Source: Takakia lepidozioides
Taxonomy: Eukaryota; Streptophyta; Takakiopsida; Takakiales; Takakiaceae
Length of the DNA stretch: 64,000 nucleotides
NCBI GenBank assembly: GCA_030704615.1
Contig: CM060733.1
Location: 32,798,001-32,862,000, forward strand
Reading direction: 5' to 3'
The stretch's first letter is position 1. Each line of letters opens with the position of its first letter. Shown in pieces: positions 43,656-55,599 of this stretch. The notes under the pieces were generated by a model. It was not told where the DNA came from, ran no database searches, and saw nothing but the letters and a program-made list of their open reading frames with translations. Both the position numbers and the translations under genes were made by a program.

Positions 43656-45541
43656 TGAGACCTTATCTATTTCAAAGACAGCCTACCTCCATGTTCGAAG
43701 TTTTGAGACAACCGCCGTCTGGTAATTTCAACCGAGATTCTGAGTCTCTGGTTAAATGTACAAGTCGTTGGGCTTACTGGGAATCTGTGGGGCTGTCGCA
43801 TATGCTGCATTTTTGGGACATGGATACAGCCTCCATCATCTCCCCTGCTGCAGCGGCACAAGGCTTTTCGAAGCAAAGAATTGCCAAAAGATGGGAGATA
43901 GTGATGGGCAGCCTGCCACCCCTCTGGAATGAATTGCTTTCGCAACCTGATAGCCTCCCTCTACCTATGTGGCTTGGTTATGCTGATGGCTCTAGACATA
44001 AGGCCTTCTTCGCAACCATGAGAAATTCTAGTTCCATTGCAGGAATTGGTTTTCATGTGCAGTAAGACGGTATCTTATTACACCCTAGACCCATTTCGCT
44101 GCCTGCCAGTTATGACTTCTATGCAATAAGAGTTGTTTGCTCTATTACTGGTGACTCCAATCCTTTTCCTCCTCTGAATCTCCAACACTACAGAGGCTCT
44201 TTCTTCTGGTTCCTTTCTGCACCTGTGAAACTTTTGCAGTTTGATCCAGCTGAGTGGCGTTGGATGAGCAAAAAGCAAGACCACTTCTTTGCTTATACTG
44301 TCAAGATGGGATATTCCCTGCTGGTGCCGAATCAATCCTTTGACAGGAAATGGCTAAAGAAATGGGCTCACATTGCAGGCCAGCAGATTCCCTGGAAGCT
44401 GGTGTGGGCAGATATCTGGAAGAAACATAGACCTTCAAAGATATCAGGCCTTCTTTGGAAAATTGTAAACAGGATTGTACCTATTGGTGCCTCTCTCTCT
44501 GATCCACCTGCTATATGTGAAGTATATAACCAGAACAGCATAGAGGACATTGAGCACTGCTTTGTGCTTTGTCCCTTTGCGCTGGCTGCCTGGTCTCGGG
44601 CCCTTATTTTATACTCTTACTGGAAATCTAATCTTGCCCCCTCTATTGCTGCATTGCTTCTCAATATTAAAGAGGGTAGTCAGTTTTGCTCTTGCCCTGT
44701 TTGGGAATCCTTGAGAGGTATTATGCTATGGCAGATTTGGAAATCTAGATGCTCGGTTGTTTTCCAGAAAACAATGCCCTGTTTGCAGAAGGTTCTTTTC
44801 ATGGCTCACTCAGACATGTTGTCTGAGGGCCGTAAGTCTTGGCTGCTTGTGGTGACACCTCTTCCCAAATGTGGGAACAGGAGGAGAACCAAGCTCCTCT
44901 CTGCATTCGACAAATCCTGGGGGAAAGACGGGGTGTTCTGCAGGAGAGTTTCAGACTCGAGAGTCATCTGGGAAGAAGGTCTCCCATCCTGTTGGCAGCT
45001 CACTTAGTACAAAGACTTCACCCTTGGAAGCGGAGGAAGCTGAAGTGAACTGGAGGCATCTTAAGTGTGGTCTTAGAAAGGGCAAATCAAAAGCCCAGCT
45101 TTCTTTTGATGGACCAAAAAGGAAAAGAGGCAACTCCTAATTAGTGCCTTAGTCGGCTGTTGATGGATCTTTGGATCCCCCTGTCTCTATTTCCTTGTAT
45201 CGTTTATGGTAGCCTTAGGATTACATGGTTCCTTGGAACTTTTGTTTCAGGCTATTTGATTGCTTAGGTTTAGTATAGTTCGGATGGACTTGCTGAACGC
45301 TGGCTCTCTGGAAGCTTTTAATTAGGTTGTTTCCCTGTAGCCTCCCTTCTGGCTTTCAGGTTAGTGCTTGGATCTTTGAGGTGACTCTACTCTGTTTCCC
45401 TCTCTCCGCCCCCCTCCCTTGCTGATTCCTGGTTTGGAGCGATGCCTCATTAATCTTCCTTATGGCTCTTTGTAAGGTTATTTTTTCCTTACCTTTCAAT
45501 AAAATTTATCGGGGCTACAATCCCCCTGTTAACTTCACTAT
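43656..45541 (+). pseudogene. LINE ORF2 C-terminus (zf-RVT) and 3' UTR
   Basis: Open from about 43656 to 45007 in one frame except for TAA at 44063. It contains the linker typical of plant LINEs and the reverse-transcriptase zinc-binding domain: WADIWKKHRPSKISGLLWKI, then IEDIEHCFVLCPFALAAW near 44540-44595. A roughly 530-bp 3' UTR with AATAAA near 45499 leads to the A tail. Confidence 0.85.
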
Positions 45542-45747
45542 AAAAAAAAAAACTATGTAAACCGTTTACCCTTGAGTTAAAAATAAATAAATAAAAATAA
45601 CAGGGGATGGAGGCCCTTGAGTTGAACCCTTGAGATTGTTAAATGATGAATGAATTTTGGATTATCTCTAGTTTGGAAGCATAGTTCCTGTGAGATAATG
45701 ACTGTCACTGTAACCTATAATGAGATACAATCACTGTAACCTAGATA

Positions 45748-45945
45748 ATGACCGATGCAGCAGGACTCGTCGACTGTGCGTATACTAGGGACAAGGCAAC
45801 TGGTTTGGCTGCAGGAGCCATTCTACTCCTTCTGGTGGTTCAATTGTTCATCATGATCATCACTCGCTGTCTGTGTTGCGGAGGCCCCTACAGGTCTGGT
45901 TTTGCACGGACGTTTTTGCAACAAAACACAAGGGTTCAGAACTAA
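45748..45945 (+). pseudogene. DUF1218 membrane protein fragment
   Basis: A 65-codon open frame includes DKATGLAAGAILLLLVVQLF, then IMIITRCLCCGG, resembling one Cys-flanked transmembrane segment of plant DUF1218 proteins. That family has four membrane segments and about 180 residues; only one is found here. Flanks give no further exons that I can recognise, so it is a fragment or one exon of a gene not otherwise visible. Confidence 0.5.
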
Positions 45946-46647
45946 TTTCATCTCTCAAGTATGTCCTCTTCAAGACCCACATTGTGCATCACTAAGTCAT
46001 ACTTCCAGAGTGGATTCTCTTCTCTCGAGCTAGCCACACAGATTGGGTTACCGAGACCAACGTCATTTTCAATCAAGGTCACAAAACACATTGCAACCAA
46101 GAAACCCCTGTGAAATCAGGATTTTACTAGTAGTTGATCTGTTCATTTCTTCAATGCCTCTGGGCCTCACAGCTTTGTGAGAGGATGGCTCCTTTCAGCA
46201 CCGTTGACTGTCTGTCCATTAGGACTTAGCACCACAACTCGTACCTCTGCATGAGTATTGCGATTTCCTCCCTTAATTAACGACTTAACTGAAGCTGAGT
46301 TGCTTCACAGGGCCTCTTCCAGGCAGGTGGTAATGGCCACAGGCCAGCAATCATACACAGTTTGGTCTAATTAATCTGGAAATGCTCCGTTGCTTAGATT
46401 ACATAATCAAACTCGATTGTCGACAAATAATAGTAATGAGCTCACCACGACATATGGAGGCAATAGCATACCCACTCATATGGCAGATGAGTCCCAACTA
46501 TAAGAAGGTGGAAGTCGGACACACAGACGTGACAAACGAAAGAGAAGCAGAGGATGCTTTCGTGGGACAGAGGAAGAAGGAAACCATGAGAGTTCCAATT
46601 GAACTACAACGTGATGCAACATCCAATGCTGCTGCACATCGCCAATA
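45946..46647. other. Interval 3' of the ATP synthase b' gene
   Basis: No gene recognised. The part nearest 46647 will hold the 3' UTR and polyadenylation signals of the minus-strand b' gene. An open plus frame at 46382-46840 overlaps that gene antisense and is a composition shadow. Confidence 0.5.
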
Positions 46648-47421
46648 TTACACATTGAAGGGAATGACCTTGCTAATAATCTCGTCACTTAGAGACTGGA
46701 CCTGCTTGTCGAGACTCTTAAGGGTATCCTCCTTCTGCTCCTCCAAATTGGCCAGTGATAGGGCAAGCTCCTTCTCAATGCGAGCCCTGGATTCCTGGAG
46801 CTTCTCATCCAGAGCAGCAGCAGTCTCCCTCTTTGTCTGATTCAGGGCAGCGGTTGTCTCTGCGCGGGCCGCCTTAATTATACCTTCTGCCTCTCGCTGG
46901 AGCTCCTTTATCTCCCCAGAGTTGTCTCGCACGCCCAAAAGCTTAGAGCGGATTGCCTCATCACGCGCGTCCATAACCTTGGCCACGGGCTTAAACCAGA
47001 TATTGTCGAGGGCGACCATGAGTAGCAGAAACTGTACTGCGATAATTGGAAGAGTGAGATTGAAATCGAAAATCTTACCTTTAGGCTCCTCTTCCGCAAG
47101 CGCTGGAAGCACCATGAGAGCATTCATAGCTACAAATGTGGCATTCCTCATCGCAGCACTCTGCGATGCGGAATCCACCAACTTCTTCATGGCTTGCTTG
47201 ATCGACCCCTCCAGCTCGGCCATGGAGGCCGACCCAAGCTTGGCCTCAACAGCCAGACGCGCTACTCTCTGCACATACGGCAATGCCGCAACCGACGCAA
47301 TCCTCTGCCCGGACAAGAAACACGAAGATTGCCCCACTCCCCTCACTGAGCTCGACAAAGGCTGCATGTGCGCAACAGAGGTCATCACCCCAGCAACTCT
47401 GTAACTTGCAAGAGCTGCCAT
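46648..47421 (-). CDS. ATPG: Plastid ATP synthase subunit b' (CFo subunit II), nuclear-encoded
   Basis: A single-exon 257-codon gene. The ATG at 47421 (AGATGGC context) begins a Ser/Ala-rich transit peptide; the frame is open 21 codons further up, but those codons look like leader. A second targeting signal (NATFVAMNALMVLPALAEEE, lumen-type with ALA before the acidic start) precedes the mature protein. The mature protein has one membrane anchor (LPIIAVQFLLLMVALDNIWF), the conserved FKPVAKVMDARDEAIRSKL and a long charged coiled-coil stalk ending IISKVIPFNV. b and b' form the peripheral stalk that links CFo to CF1 in the thylakoid membrane. Length and domain order match the plant family. No damage seen. 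Confidence 0.95.
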   Translation of the reverse strand: MAALASYRVAGVMTSVAHMQPLSSSVRGVGQSSCFLSGQRIASVAALPYVQRVARLAVEAKLGSASMAELEGSIKQAMKKLVDSASQSAAMRNATFVAMNALMVLPALAEEEPKGKIFDFNLTLPIIAVQFLLLMVALDNIWFKPVAKVMDARDEAIRSKLLGVRDNSGEIKELQREAEGIIKAARAETTAALNQTKRETAAALDEKLQESRARIEKELALSLANLEEQKEDTLKSLDKQVQSLSDEIISKVIPFNV

Positions 47422-50400
47422 CTCTCCTCCTCCTTCAGAATCCCTGGAACCCACAAATCCTCCGAAGCCTCCAACACCAATCAAGCACAGCCGAGCTGAG
47501 ATTGGATGAATTTGCCAAGACCCAAGTAGAGGGAGGATTCAAACCTCCTCAGGAATCGGACGAGAGACGATGGCGATGACGCGGGGTGCGAAGGGGTGGA
47601 GGGAGTGAAGCCTCATGTTCGCTATCCAAACATTTCACCACAGCGCAGCAGCTCTGCTCCTGCCCCTCCGATCCGCCATCCCTTTCTGCCCATCCTGTGG
47701 CTGCCCACTTTTTTCTTTCCTTTGTATTTTCCTTTGAGAAAAGGGACTGGAGTCTGCTCTACGAGTTTTCCACTCGGAATCTGCTTGGACAAATGCCACG
47801 GTGGTTTCCCACATCAAGAGGGCCACATTTTGCTCATGCATGCTAGTTTCCGGATGCGTAAAGCACTGCTTGAGAATTCCCTTTAAATATAAGTAGTAAC
47901 ATCGTAACATCCCCTAGCAGACAACAATGCCTCATCTCATTCTAGCGACGACTGAAGGTCGGAGACTAGTTTAGCGTAGAGCAGGAATAGGGTGCCATAG
48001 TGCCACATCATCGTCGCCATGCCACGTCGTCATCGTCAGCCATGTCATCGTCGTCATTTTTGGGTGTCGGTTGTAACGGTCGCAGAGTCGGCAGCGATCA
48101 ATCATATGTTGGTTTGTCAGGACAAAGCATCCGTAGAAGAAGCTGGGAGCGTGGACCCTGCGGCAATTGCAAGATATCTTATGTATTTGTGGACCTCACT
48201 GATAGATGTCTTCATATGGATGCCAGATTGTCTCACGCATTGCTGAAGTCTACACCTCCCTCTTGTCTCGGGTTTGGAGTTATGACACCCCTACATGTAA
48301 ACAACTGAAAAGATGAGCCGAGTGTTAGGGATGACCACCTTTGCAGTTTGTAGTATGTGAACCGAATCAGGGTTCTTGCTTTTGTTCCATAATCAGCTCA
48401 TCACAAGGGCTGCCCTGCCATCTGCAATCAACTTTCTTCTCCACAGCGGCTGGCACCCTGGTTCTCAAAATTTCCGCAAACCCACAACTTTCATTTTTTG
48501 CTGGCACGGTAACCTGCTCAGAGACTCTCACTCCCAGGAGGCTTCCCCCAACAGTTAAAACCACCAATGGTCGGCTGCTTTTGTTAGCCATGGATAACCC
48601 AATTCCAGCTATTCCAACTACATTGTCAATTGGCACCCTTTGAGATATAAATTGCTCCCTAGGTTGCTGCATTGATTTCTGAGATTTGGAGGCATCTCAT
48701 TCTCTCTGATATGGGGTGGTTATCTGATTTGTGAATGCAGCGCATGCGCCTGATGGGAATTTCACCAGCCATAAGTAATCCCAACAGCCATAAGTAATCC
48801 CAACAGTCACCGACTAAAGAAAACCCGGAGGGGCCTCCAGGTGGGCAAGCAGTTCTAGTTTATCTGCACCAAAAGGGTGCTGGACTGAAATGTGGGGATA
48901 GATTTTCAAGTTGGTGAACACAGGTGCAAGACAATGTTCTTCATGTTCCTGAAGAAGGAAAGAGAGAAAGTGAGAGAATCTACTCATAGAAGTATGTTTG
49001 TGGTAACCTTCTGCCCATAGACCCCAGCGCCCCGCCTCACATAAGCATGGACTTGCTGTGTGTGAGCTGCCCATCTCTCTTAGACCCGTACGTGGAATGC
49101 CAGGCGAAAGTACTATGTATGTAGCAGTGGTATGGGCCATTGCTGCATGATCCACAGTGTTTTGAGGGTACATGTAGTAATTATTAACATTAGATATTAG
49201 TGGGCATCTGACACTTTACAGCTTCAGGTTTTGGTGCACACTATGTTTTTGGAGCATATAGGGTTTATGCAGGTGCCATTTTCTAAAGCATTGGGAAAGC
49301 AGACATGTTGAATTTTCTGGTAATCGGGTGCATTTTTGTCATTCAATTCCTGGATAACAGGGTCTTGAGCTGTGCTCAGTCGTTTATGAAGTTCTAGCGA
49401 AGTGGCTTCCTTTTTGTATTTCCAGGGATTTGAATGAACTTGAGCTTGTCTGAGAGGGAAGGATGTCCATAAAATTACCATAGCTCGTACCGGCAACTAG
49501 GAATTGAGGTAACTAGTGCATTGTGGCCGGGGATATCGACAGATTGTGTATTACAAGATGCATGAGCAGAGATCTTCTATGATCTTTATGCCAGACTGTG
49601 TTGCGAGTGTGCGAGTGACTTGATATGTCCCTTACTGTCATGTATTCACCCAGATACGTCTGCACTTCTTTAAAAATTATCCTCAGTTTATATCACTGTA
49701 AATACTTAATGATAATAGGCAGCAACAATGTTTGATGGAGCATTGGTTGTTTAAACTTTAATTTTAATTTTATGCAGACATCTTAGTTGTGCGGGAAGGT
49801 ACAGTAGAAGACAACATGCCAGCAACAATACATGTCCCTTGGATCTGTGGAATTTTGTAATGAAACAGAAGACCATCACTTGCGGAAAATCCTGTGGGGA
49901 GAGAAGATTTGTGCAGGTAGGACTCTGTTGGGGAGTGGGGTGACATGGATCCTGCATTTTCCATTTCAAGAGCAAGTGGTTGTTGATGGATTTGGCAATT
50001 ATGGCTTATTTTTTACATAGGTTGGTATCAGTCTTCTGTAATTATTTGCGAAGTATTTGGTTTTGATCTAATGTAACTGTGCTGGTCTCCAGTGATATTT
50101 GTGCCTAAATTGTTGGCAGTTGACAGTTGAACAGGACAATGTTGCCAGGAGTGGTGTGCTTCACTGGATGTAGTGCAACATACTTTTTGCAATTCCCTAG
50201 CCACCACCTAATCTTCTGCCATGTGAATCAATATTTGGAGTTTACATCTTGATGTCTTGTGCAGTACACCCGTCATGTCTAAGATGCCTGCCACTGATTC
50301 TTGTGAGTGGTGGCAAAAGTTCTGAAAGATGTATATGGGGTAGGTGACTTTACTTATGATTGCTCTTATTTGCCTGGTGCATGTTTGAAGTTTATGAGCA

Positions 50401-51283
50401 GACTATCAGTGAAGGGAAATCCACCATAAGAGATTGATAACTATCAGAGAATGGTGGATCACAAGCATTAGTGAGGGCTATCTTTTGACCGAATCAGAGT
50501 GGTTTGGGCCTGCTGCAGATCCAAAATACTGGTCTTGTCTCCCAGTGAACCTCAGGTTGACTGTGAATTTGGAGAATACCCTTCCCTGTACATGTATGGC
50601 AAAAGCCTCCACCGTCTCGGTTGGCAGAGAGGCCACAATATCCAATGGAAGTATTCAAAATTTTCCGCCTAAATTCAAATGTACCCCCTTAAATTGTGAC
50701 GTCCGATTGGGCATTCCACATATGCAGCCCTAGTGTTCATTCCAAGCTGGAATGTGAACAGATTAGGGTAAAAATGATAAGTTACCTAAAGATTACAGAA
50801 ATTGTGGTATGGAGTGTCGGCGTACGACGTGTCCAGCCCACGTCTCCAACAATTGTTCACATTGCGCGCCATGTTGTTGTGGTCTATCCACGACTTCCCT
50901 GGATTTGGAATGCTGGCAGGACAAGTTACAAAAGATATGCCGCATGTCATGCATGTGGGCCTAATTGCGATTCAAGGTATTTAAAGGTCGCAAAAATCTT
51001 TTCCTCGGACATAGAAGGTTAATCCCTGACCACCATCCATATAGGAGATCACTTCTGTTCAATGGCAAGTAGGAGCTTAGACCAGCACCTCCTACCATGC
51101 CTGTATCCGAAATTGAGGACGCTGCCAAGGACTATGCAAAAAAGATAGCTGAGGGAGGGACAGTGGGAGGCAAGCATGATCCTTCCAAGAAGCACGGTGT
51201 TAAACGGCGATCCTATTTGTTCAACCTGCCATATTGGAAGGTATAGGGGCAGGGTCAGGTTTCTTGGCATCACTTCCAAATTT
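47422..51283. other. Interval without recognised gene
   Basis: The first few hundred bases include the promoter and 5' UTR of the minus-strand b' gene. Beyond that only short open frames occur (for example minus 48367-48672 and plus 50434-50733), with no domain I can name. A short CATCGTCGTC-type repeat lies at about 48005-48060. Confidence 0.5.
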
Positions 51284-52975
51284 AATTCGAATGAATTTCG
51301 ATTGATCTCATATTAGTCCGGGGCCTATGAGAGGGTGTACCGAATGGATTGGCAAAGTTTGAAAGCAAATGATTTGGATGGGCAACCATCCGTTCACCCG
51401 TTGAATGAATTCCGTTGGATCTGCTATTACTTTAGGAGCTGTTGGACTGCGTTCCGTGTGCACATGTTTTTTTTTTTTTATTCCGTTTTTGAGCCGTATG
51501 CGTAATGACAACGTATGCAACGTGCGTGCCAAATTTGGGAGTGAACAAAATTCATTTGGACTCAAAACCACAGTTTCTTCCCTGTTTTGCACTGCAAACT
51601 TGATTTGTGTTCTACTTCGTGCACTCTTCATAGAGAGTTATGCAATACTGAGCGAAAAGATTTTATTTATTTATTTATTTATTTTCTTTTCCATTTTTGT
51701 TTGGTCCAAATTTTTGCAGAGGAGTAGCGGTGGGAGGCTTGAAGCCGCAGAACAAAATTGAGCCAAAAATAAAATCAATACATAGCAGAAACCCCCAATC
51801 AAAGGCAGTGTAAACCTAATTATTTGCTTCAAATTCATTTAAATTTAATTAAATTCTCGAATCGGATGAGGGGTGAGCGCGCCGATGGGGAGGCAAATGA
51901 TTTTCTCTTCTGTTGTGTCTCCGCACATGTGTTGGACACATATCCAAGCACATGCGGGCAAAAGTTGGGCTTGAACCACAACCGTCCGTGTACGCATTGC
52001 ATGATTTCTTTTTCGCAATGAACAAAATTGGATGACAGGTGAACGTCTCATTGGCCCATTAAACGAATTTTGATTGATCTCATATTACTTTGGGACCTCT
52101 TAGATGGTACATTAAATATGCTGGCCAAGTCTCAGAGCGAACAAAAATCATTTCGATGGGCAACCATCCGTTGGCCCATTGAACGAATTTTGTTTGATCT
52201 CATATTACTTTGGGATTGTTATGCAATAGTGAGCGAAGAGATTATTTATTTTTCCATTTTTGTTTGGTCCAAATTTTTGCAAGGGAGTAGCGGTGGAAGG
52301 CTTGAAACTGCAGAACAAAATTGAGCCAAAAATAAAATCGATACGCAGTAGAAACCCCCAATCAAAGGAGGTGTAAACCTTTTATTTGCTTCAAATTCAT
52401 TTAAATTTAATTAAATTTTCGAATCGATTGAGGGGTGAATACGCCGATGGGGAGGCAAATGATTTTTTTCTTCTGTTGTGTCTCCGTATATGCATGATTT
52501 TTTTTTCGCAATGAACAAAATTGGATGACAGGTGAACGCCTCATTGGCCCATTGAACGAATTTCGGTGGATCTCAGATTACTCTGGGACCTATCAGATGG
52601 TACATTGAACATGCTGGGGCTAAGTCTCGAAGCAAACGAAAATCATTTCGATTGGCAACCATCCGTTGGCCCATTCAACGAATTTTTGTTTTATCTCATA
52701 TTACTCTGGGACCTCTTAGATGATACATGCAACATATTGGCCAAATCTCAAAACGAACCAAACTCATTTCGATGGGCAACCATCCGTTCAGCCATCGAAT
52801 GAATTTCGTTTCATCTCGTATTAGTCCGGGACCTGATACATGGTGGCAAAGTTTGAAAGCAAACGAAAATCACTTGGATGGTCAACCATTCGATCGCCCA
52901 TTGAATGAATTCGTTTATCTCATATTGGATCAGGACTTGTTACATGATATACCTTTTGAGCTCTTTTTGTAGTGT
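51284..52975. repeat. Field of about 120-bp degenerate repeats (CAACCATCCGTT...GAACGAATTT)
   Basis: A unit reading roughly GAATGAATTTCGTT-GATCTCATATTACT-GGGACCT-GATGGTACAT...CATTTCGATGGGCAACCATCCGTT recurs at about 51284, 52049, 52166, 52540, 52661 and 52781. Blocks of unrelated sequence separate some copies. No coding capacity. The AT-rich context and lack of termini give no superfamily. Confidence 0.8.
51637..52790 (+). repeat. Tandem duplication of a roughly 570-bp block
   Basis: The block starting GTTATGCAATA-TGAGCGAA at 51637 recurs from about 52217. CCATTTTTGTTTGGTCC occurs at 51691 and 52254, 563 bp apart. Both copies share the AGTAGCGGTGG, AACCCCCAATCAAAGG and GATGGGGAGGCAAATGA landmarks. 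A T-rich microsatellite (TTTA)n lies at about 51661-51684 in the first copy. Confidence 0.85.
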
Positions 52976-53249
52976 CTCATACTTCGTAATGCAATGCTTC
53001 TCCATGTCCACTTTATCCAATCTGTCGATGTTCTCCTGGAACAGATTCACACATGTGACCCGACCTCCTTAAATAACCAAATGATCATGTAAACTTTATA
53101 AGCCTCATCCACAGCTTTAAGTTCACCATAATTTACGCTTCCTCCGGGAGGTGTCAAATATTAAAATATTATTATTACTTGGAAGCAGTGTGACACAATA
53201 TATGGGTGAAAGTTAATTTCAAAACCCCAAACCTTATTAGATTATACTC

Positions 53250-53445
53250 ATAAGACATTGTTTGCCGTAGCCTTATGGCCATTGACCTCGCGCCCAGTTT
53301 GAACGGAACATAAAAAGACAGAAACTACCTTTGTCAGGGGTTGACACCAGTAGTATAATTTACCTTGGAATAATCATTTGATCCGAGATTTCCAGATATC
53401 CTCCAAAAATCCCTTCACACAAGCATCAATCTGATGGAGGTTGGG
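53250..53445 (-). repeat. Dispersed repeat, minus-strand copy
   Basis: The reverse complement matches 59180-59370 inside an ABCB intron: AGATTGATGCTTGTGTGAAG, then CCCCTGACAAAGGTAGTTTC and AAGGCTACGG. Identity is roughly 85%. No ends were identified. Confidence 0.75.
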
Positions 53446-54739
53446 TAGCATGTGAGCAGGCTCACGCGATCATGAGCTTGCTCACGTGAGCATAAGAGCA
53501 TATTCCAAAAATCCCAGGAATATTCGTTAAATGATTTTGCAGCGAAAAAAAAAAAGTGCAAATTGTTGTGTTCACGCAATCAGACTTGTGCTTACGTGAG
53601 CACAAGTCACTCGAAGTTGCCCAACATAAGTAATATGCGATAGATGTCATCTCCATCAAGGATTTTCATTGCTTAATAGTTTCGTATTTAATCAAGTGCC
53701 GGTGACGCTCGATGCAATCCGTAATCCGCGAGATTAGAATTTTTTCATCCTGTTTTGTCCTCGAAAACATGGATACCGACATACCGCAATAAGCATGAAG
53801 CAATTCGTCAGCGAAATAAAACAACCTTACGTGGTCCCGTAACTGCGAAACCAAAAAGAACTCCATCTATTTCGCCAACGAAAACATTCGATAATGACCA
53901 AAGCAACGGTTAGAGAAGCAATAAGGAAAATGCGAGATGATTATGCTTACTCTCAACTTAGCTGGATTCTCATTACTTGAGATCATAATATTCATATGGA
54001 TTAGATGTCGAAATGGTGAAAATACTTGTAGAGACGATAGCTATAATAAGATAAGCAAGAGATATTGTTTATTGATTTGAGCTGCTCTCGTGTGTCTTCG
54101 TAGAGTACAATTGTTATATTTGATTCCTTGTGCTTGTCAATGTGTGAGTAATGACATCTACAATAATGAAACAATTATCTTTGGGAAACTTCACTTCATA
54201 TGGAGCTTCCGATCATCCACAAACAGTATATAGTCCGAAAAAACCATGAAGCTTCACTAGGCAATATGCCAGGAACCAGCCATTCATATAACTATCAGTA
54301 TCCTAACCCTAAGCCATGTGCTCCAAACTAGAATAATATTTACTGTCGGATGGAGAGTAGAAAGTAGAAGTCGGACAGCAGGTCTGACCCATATGCAAAC
54401 TAACCTCCTCTCATCCCGGTGGAGGTCAGAATCTGCGCAAAAACAAATGGTTAGTAAGAGTTCAAATAATTGTTTTAACCACAAAAGCAAAGAATCAATC
54501 CACTAGATAATACCTCAGAAAGACCTGACCCCCGAATGATCTGGAGATCAATTAGACATTGTGTCCTCTGCATTCTCCGCGAACATATCAACAAAATCAA
54601 GCTGCCCTTCGCGAATGTCAGCCTCACTAATCGGCTTCTCGGATTGAGTTTGCTTATTTTAATTCTATTTTTCTTTGATATTCTCTTTTGAGATAATTTT
54701 GCGAACGATCCTAGATCTTTCCGTGAACACATATATAAA
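53446..54739. other. AT-rich interval without recognised gene
   Basis: Contains GCTCACG-type palindromic words at about 53459-53490 and 53570-53600. No coding sequence recognised. Confidence 0.5.
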
Positions 54740-55500
54740 TTTAATTCGTTGGCAAAATATCATTTTATAGAGGACCGCGAATTAATTTCGTCGATGAAAT
54801 TGAATCGTGGAGGACGACTCCCACAATATCATATGATTTTTACTCATTTTCTGGAGGGCCCCAAATCAATTTCTCCGGCAAAATTGAACCGGTTAGTACT
54901 ACTCCCACAATATCAGATGGTTTTTACTCATATTATAGAAGGTTGCGGATCAATTTCGTCTGTGAAATTAAATCGTAGAGGACTACCCCCACACTATTAG
55001 ATGGATTTTCTTCATTTTATGGAGAGCCACGAATGAATTTCGCCGACGAAACTGAATTGTGAAGTACTACTCCTCTTATAACAGATAATTTTCACTCATT
55101 TTATTGAGGATCGCGATCAATTTCGCTGGCGAAATTAAATCGCGAAGGACTACTCGCACAATATTAGATGGTTTTTACTCATTTTATGGAGGACGAATCA
55201 ATTTTGCCAACGAAATTGAATCTTGGAGTACTATTTCCACATTATCATATGGTTTTCACTTATTTTATGATGGGCTGCGAATCAATTTCGTCGGTGAAAT
55301 TGATTTATTTTATTTATTTTGAAATCTTGAAATACTACTCCCACAATATCAGATGGTTTTACTCATTTTATGGAGGGTTGCGAATCAATTTCGTCGGCGA
55401 AATTGAATCTTGGAGTAATACTTCACAATATCATATGGTTTTTACTCATTTAATAGAGTGTTGCGAATCAATTTCGCCGGCGAAATGGAATTGTATAGTA
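54740..55500 (+). repeat. About 83-bp tandem repeat, nine units, each with a palindrome
   Basis: TTTTACTCATTTTATGGAGG-type anchors fall near 54841, 54925, 55010, 55093, 55176, 55257, 55361 and 55443, a period of 81-85 bp with one of 104. Each unit carries AATTTCG-N4-CGAAATT or a close variant (for example at about 54787, 55118, 55387 and 55470). The copy near 55470 reads ATTTCGCCGGCGAAAT, a perfect 16-bp palindrome. Confidence 0.88.
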
Positions 55501-55599
55501 TTAGGTTCTCGGTATCATCTAATGTTGGAGGACACGATACCAGCTTTAGCTAATTCAGAAAAGATTGAGAAAATATTTCACCGACAAATTGCATAGTAT

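Larger units (their letters stand above)
42458..45551. mobile_element. LINE (L1-like) insertion with inverted 5' segment, poly(A) and target duplication
   Basis: The 5' part (endonuclease) is on the minus strand at 42466-43653 and the 3' part (RT zinc-binding domain, 3' UTR, 11-A tail at 45542-45552) is on the plus strand. The RT core is missing at the junction near 43655. Direct repeats ACTATGTAA flank the unit (42449-42457 and 45552-45560) and continue as similar sequence. This layout is the signature of twin-primed, 5'-inverted LINE insertion. Confidence 0.85.

Noticed and set aside
46382-47404. Plus-strand open frames over the ATP synthase b' gene
   Set aside because: Antisense shadows of a complete, well-conserved minus-strand gene.
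48367-48672. 101-codon minus-strand open frame
   Set aside because: No recognisable domain, no supporting exons or signals, and an overlapping plus frame of equal length.
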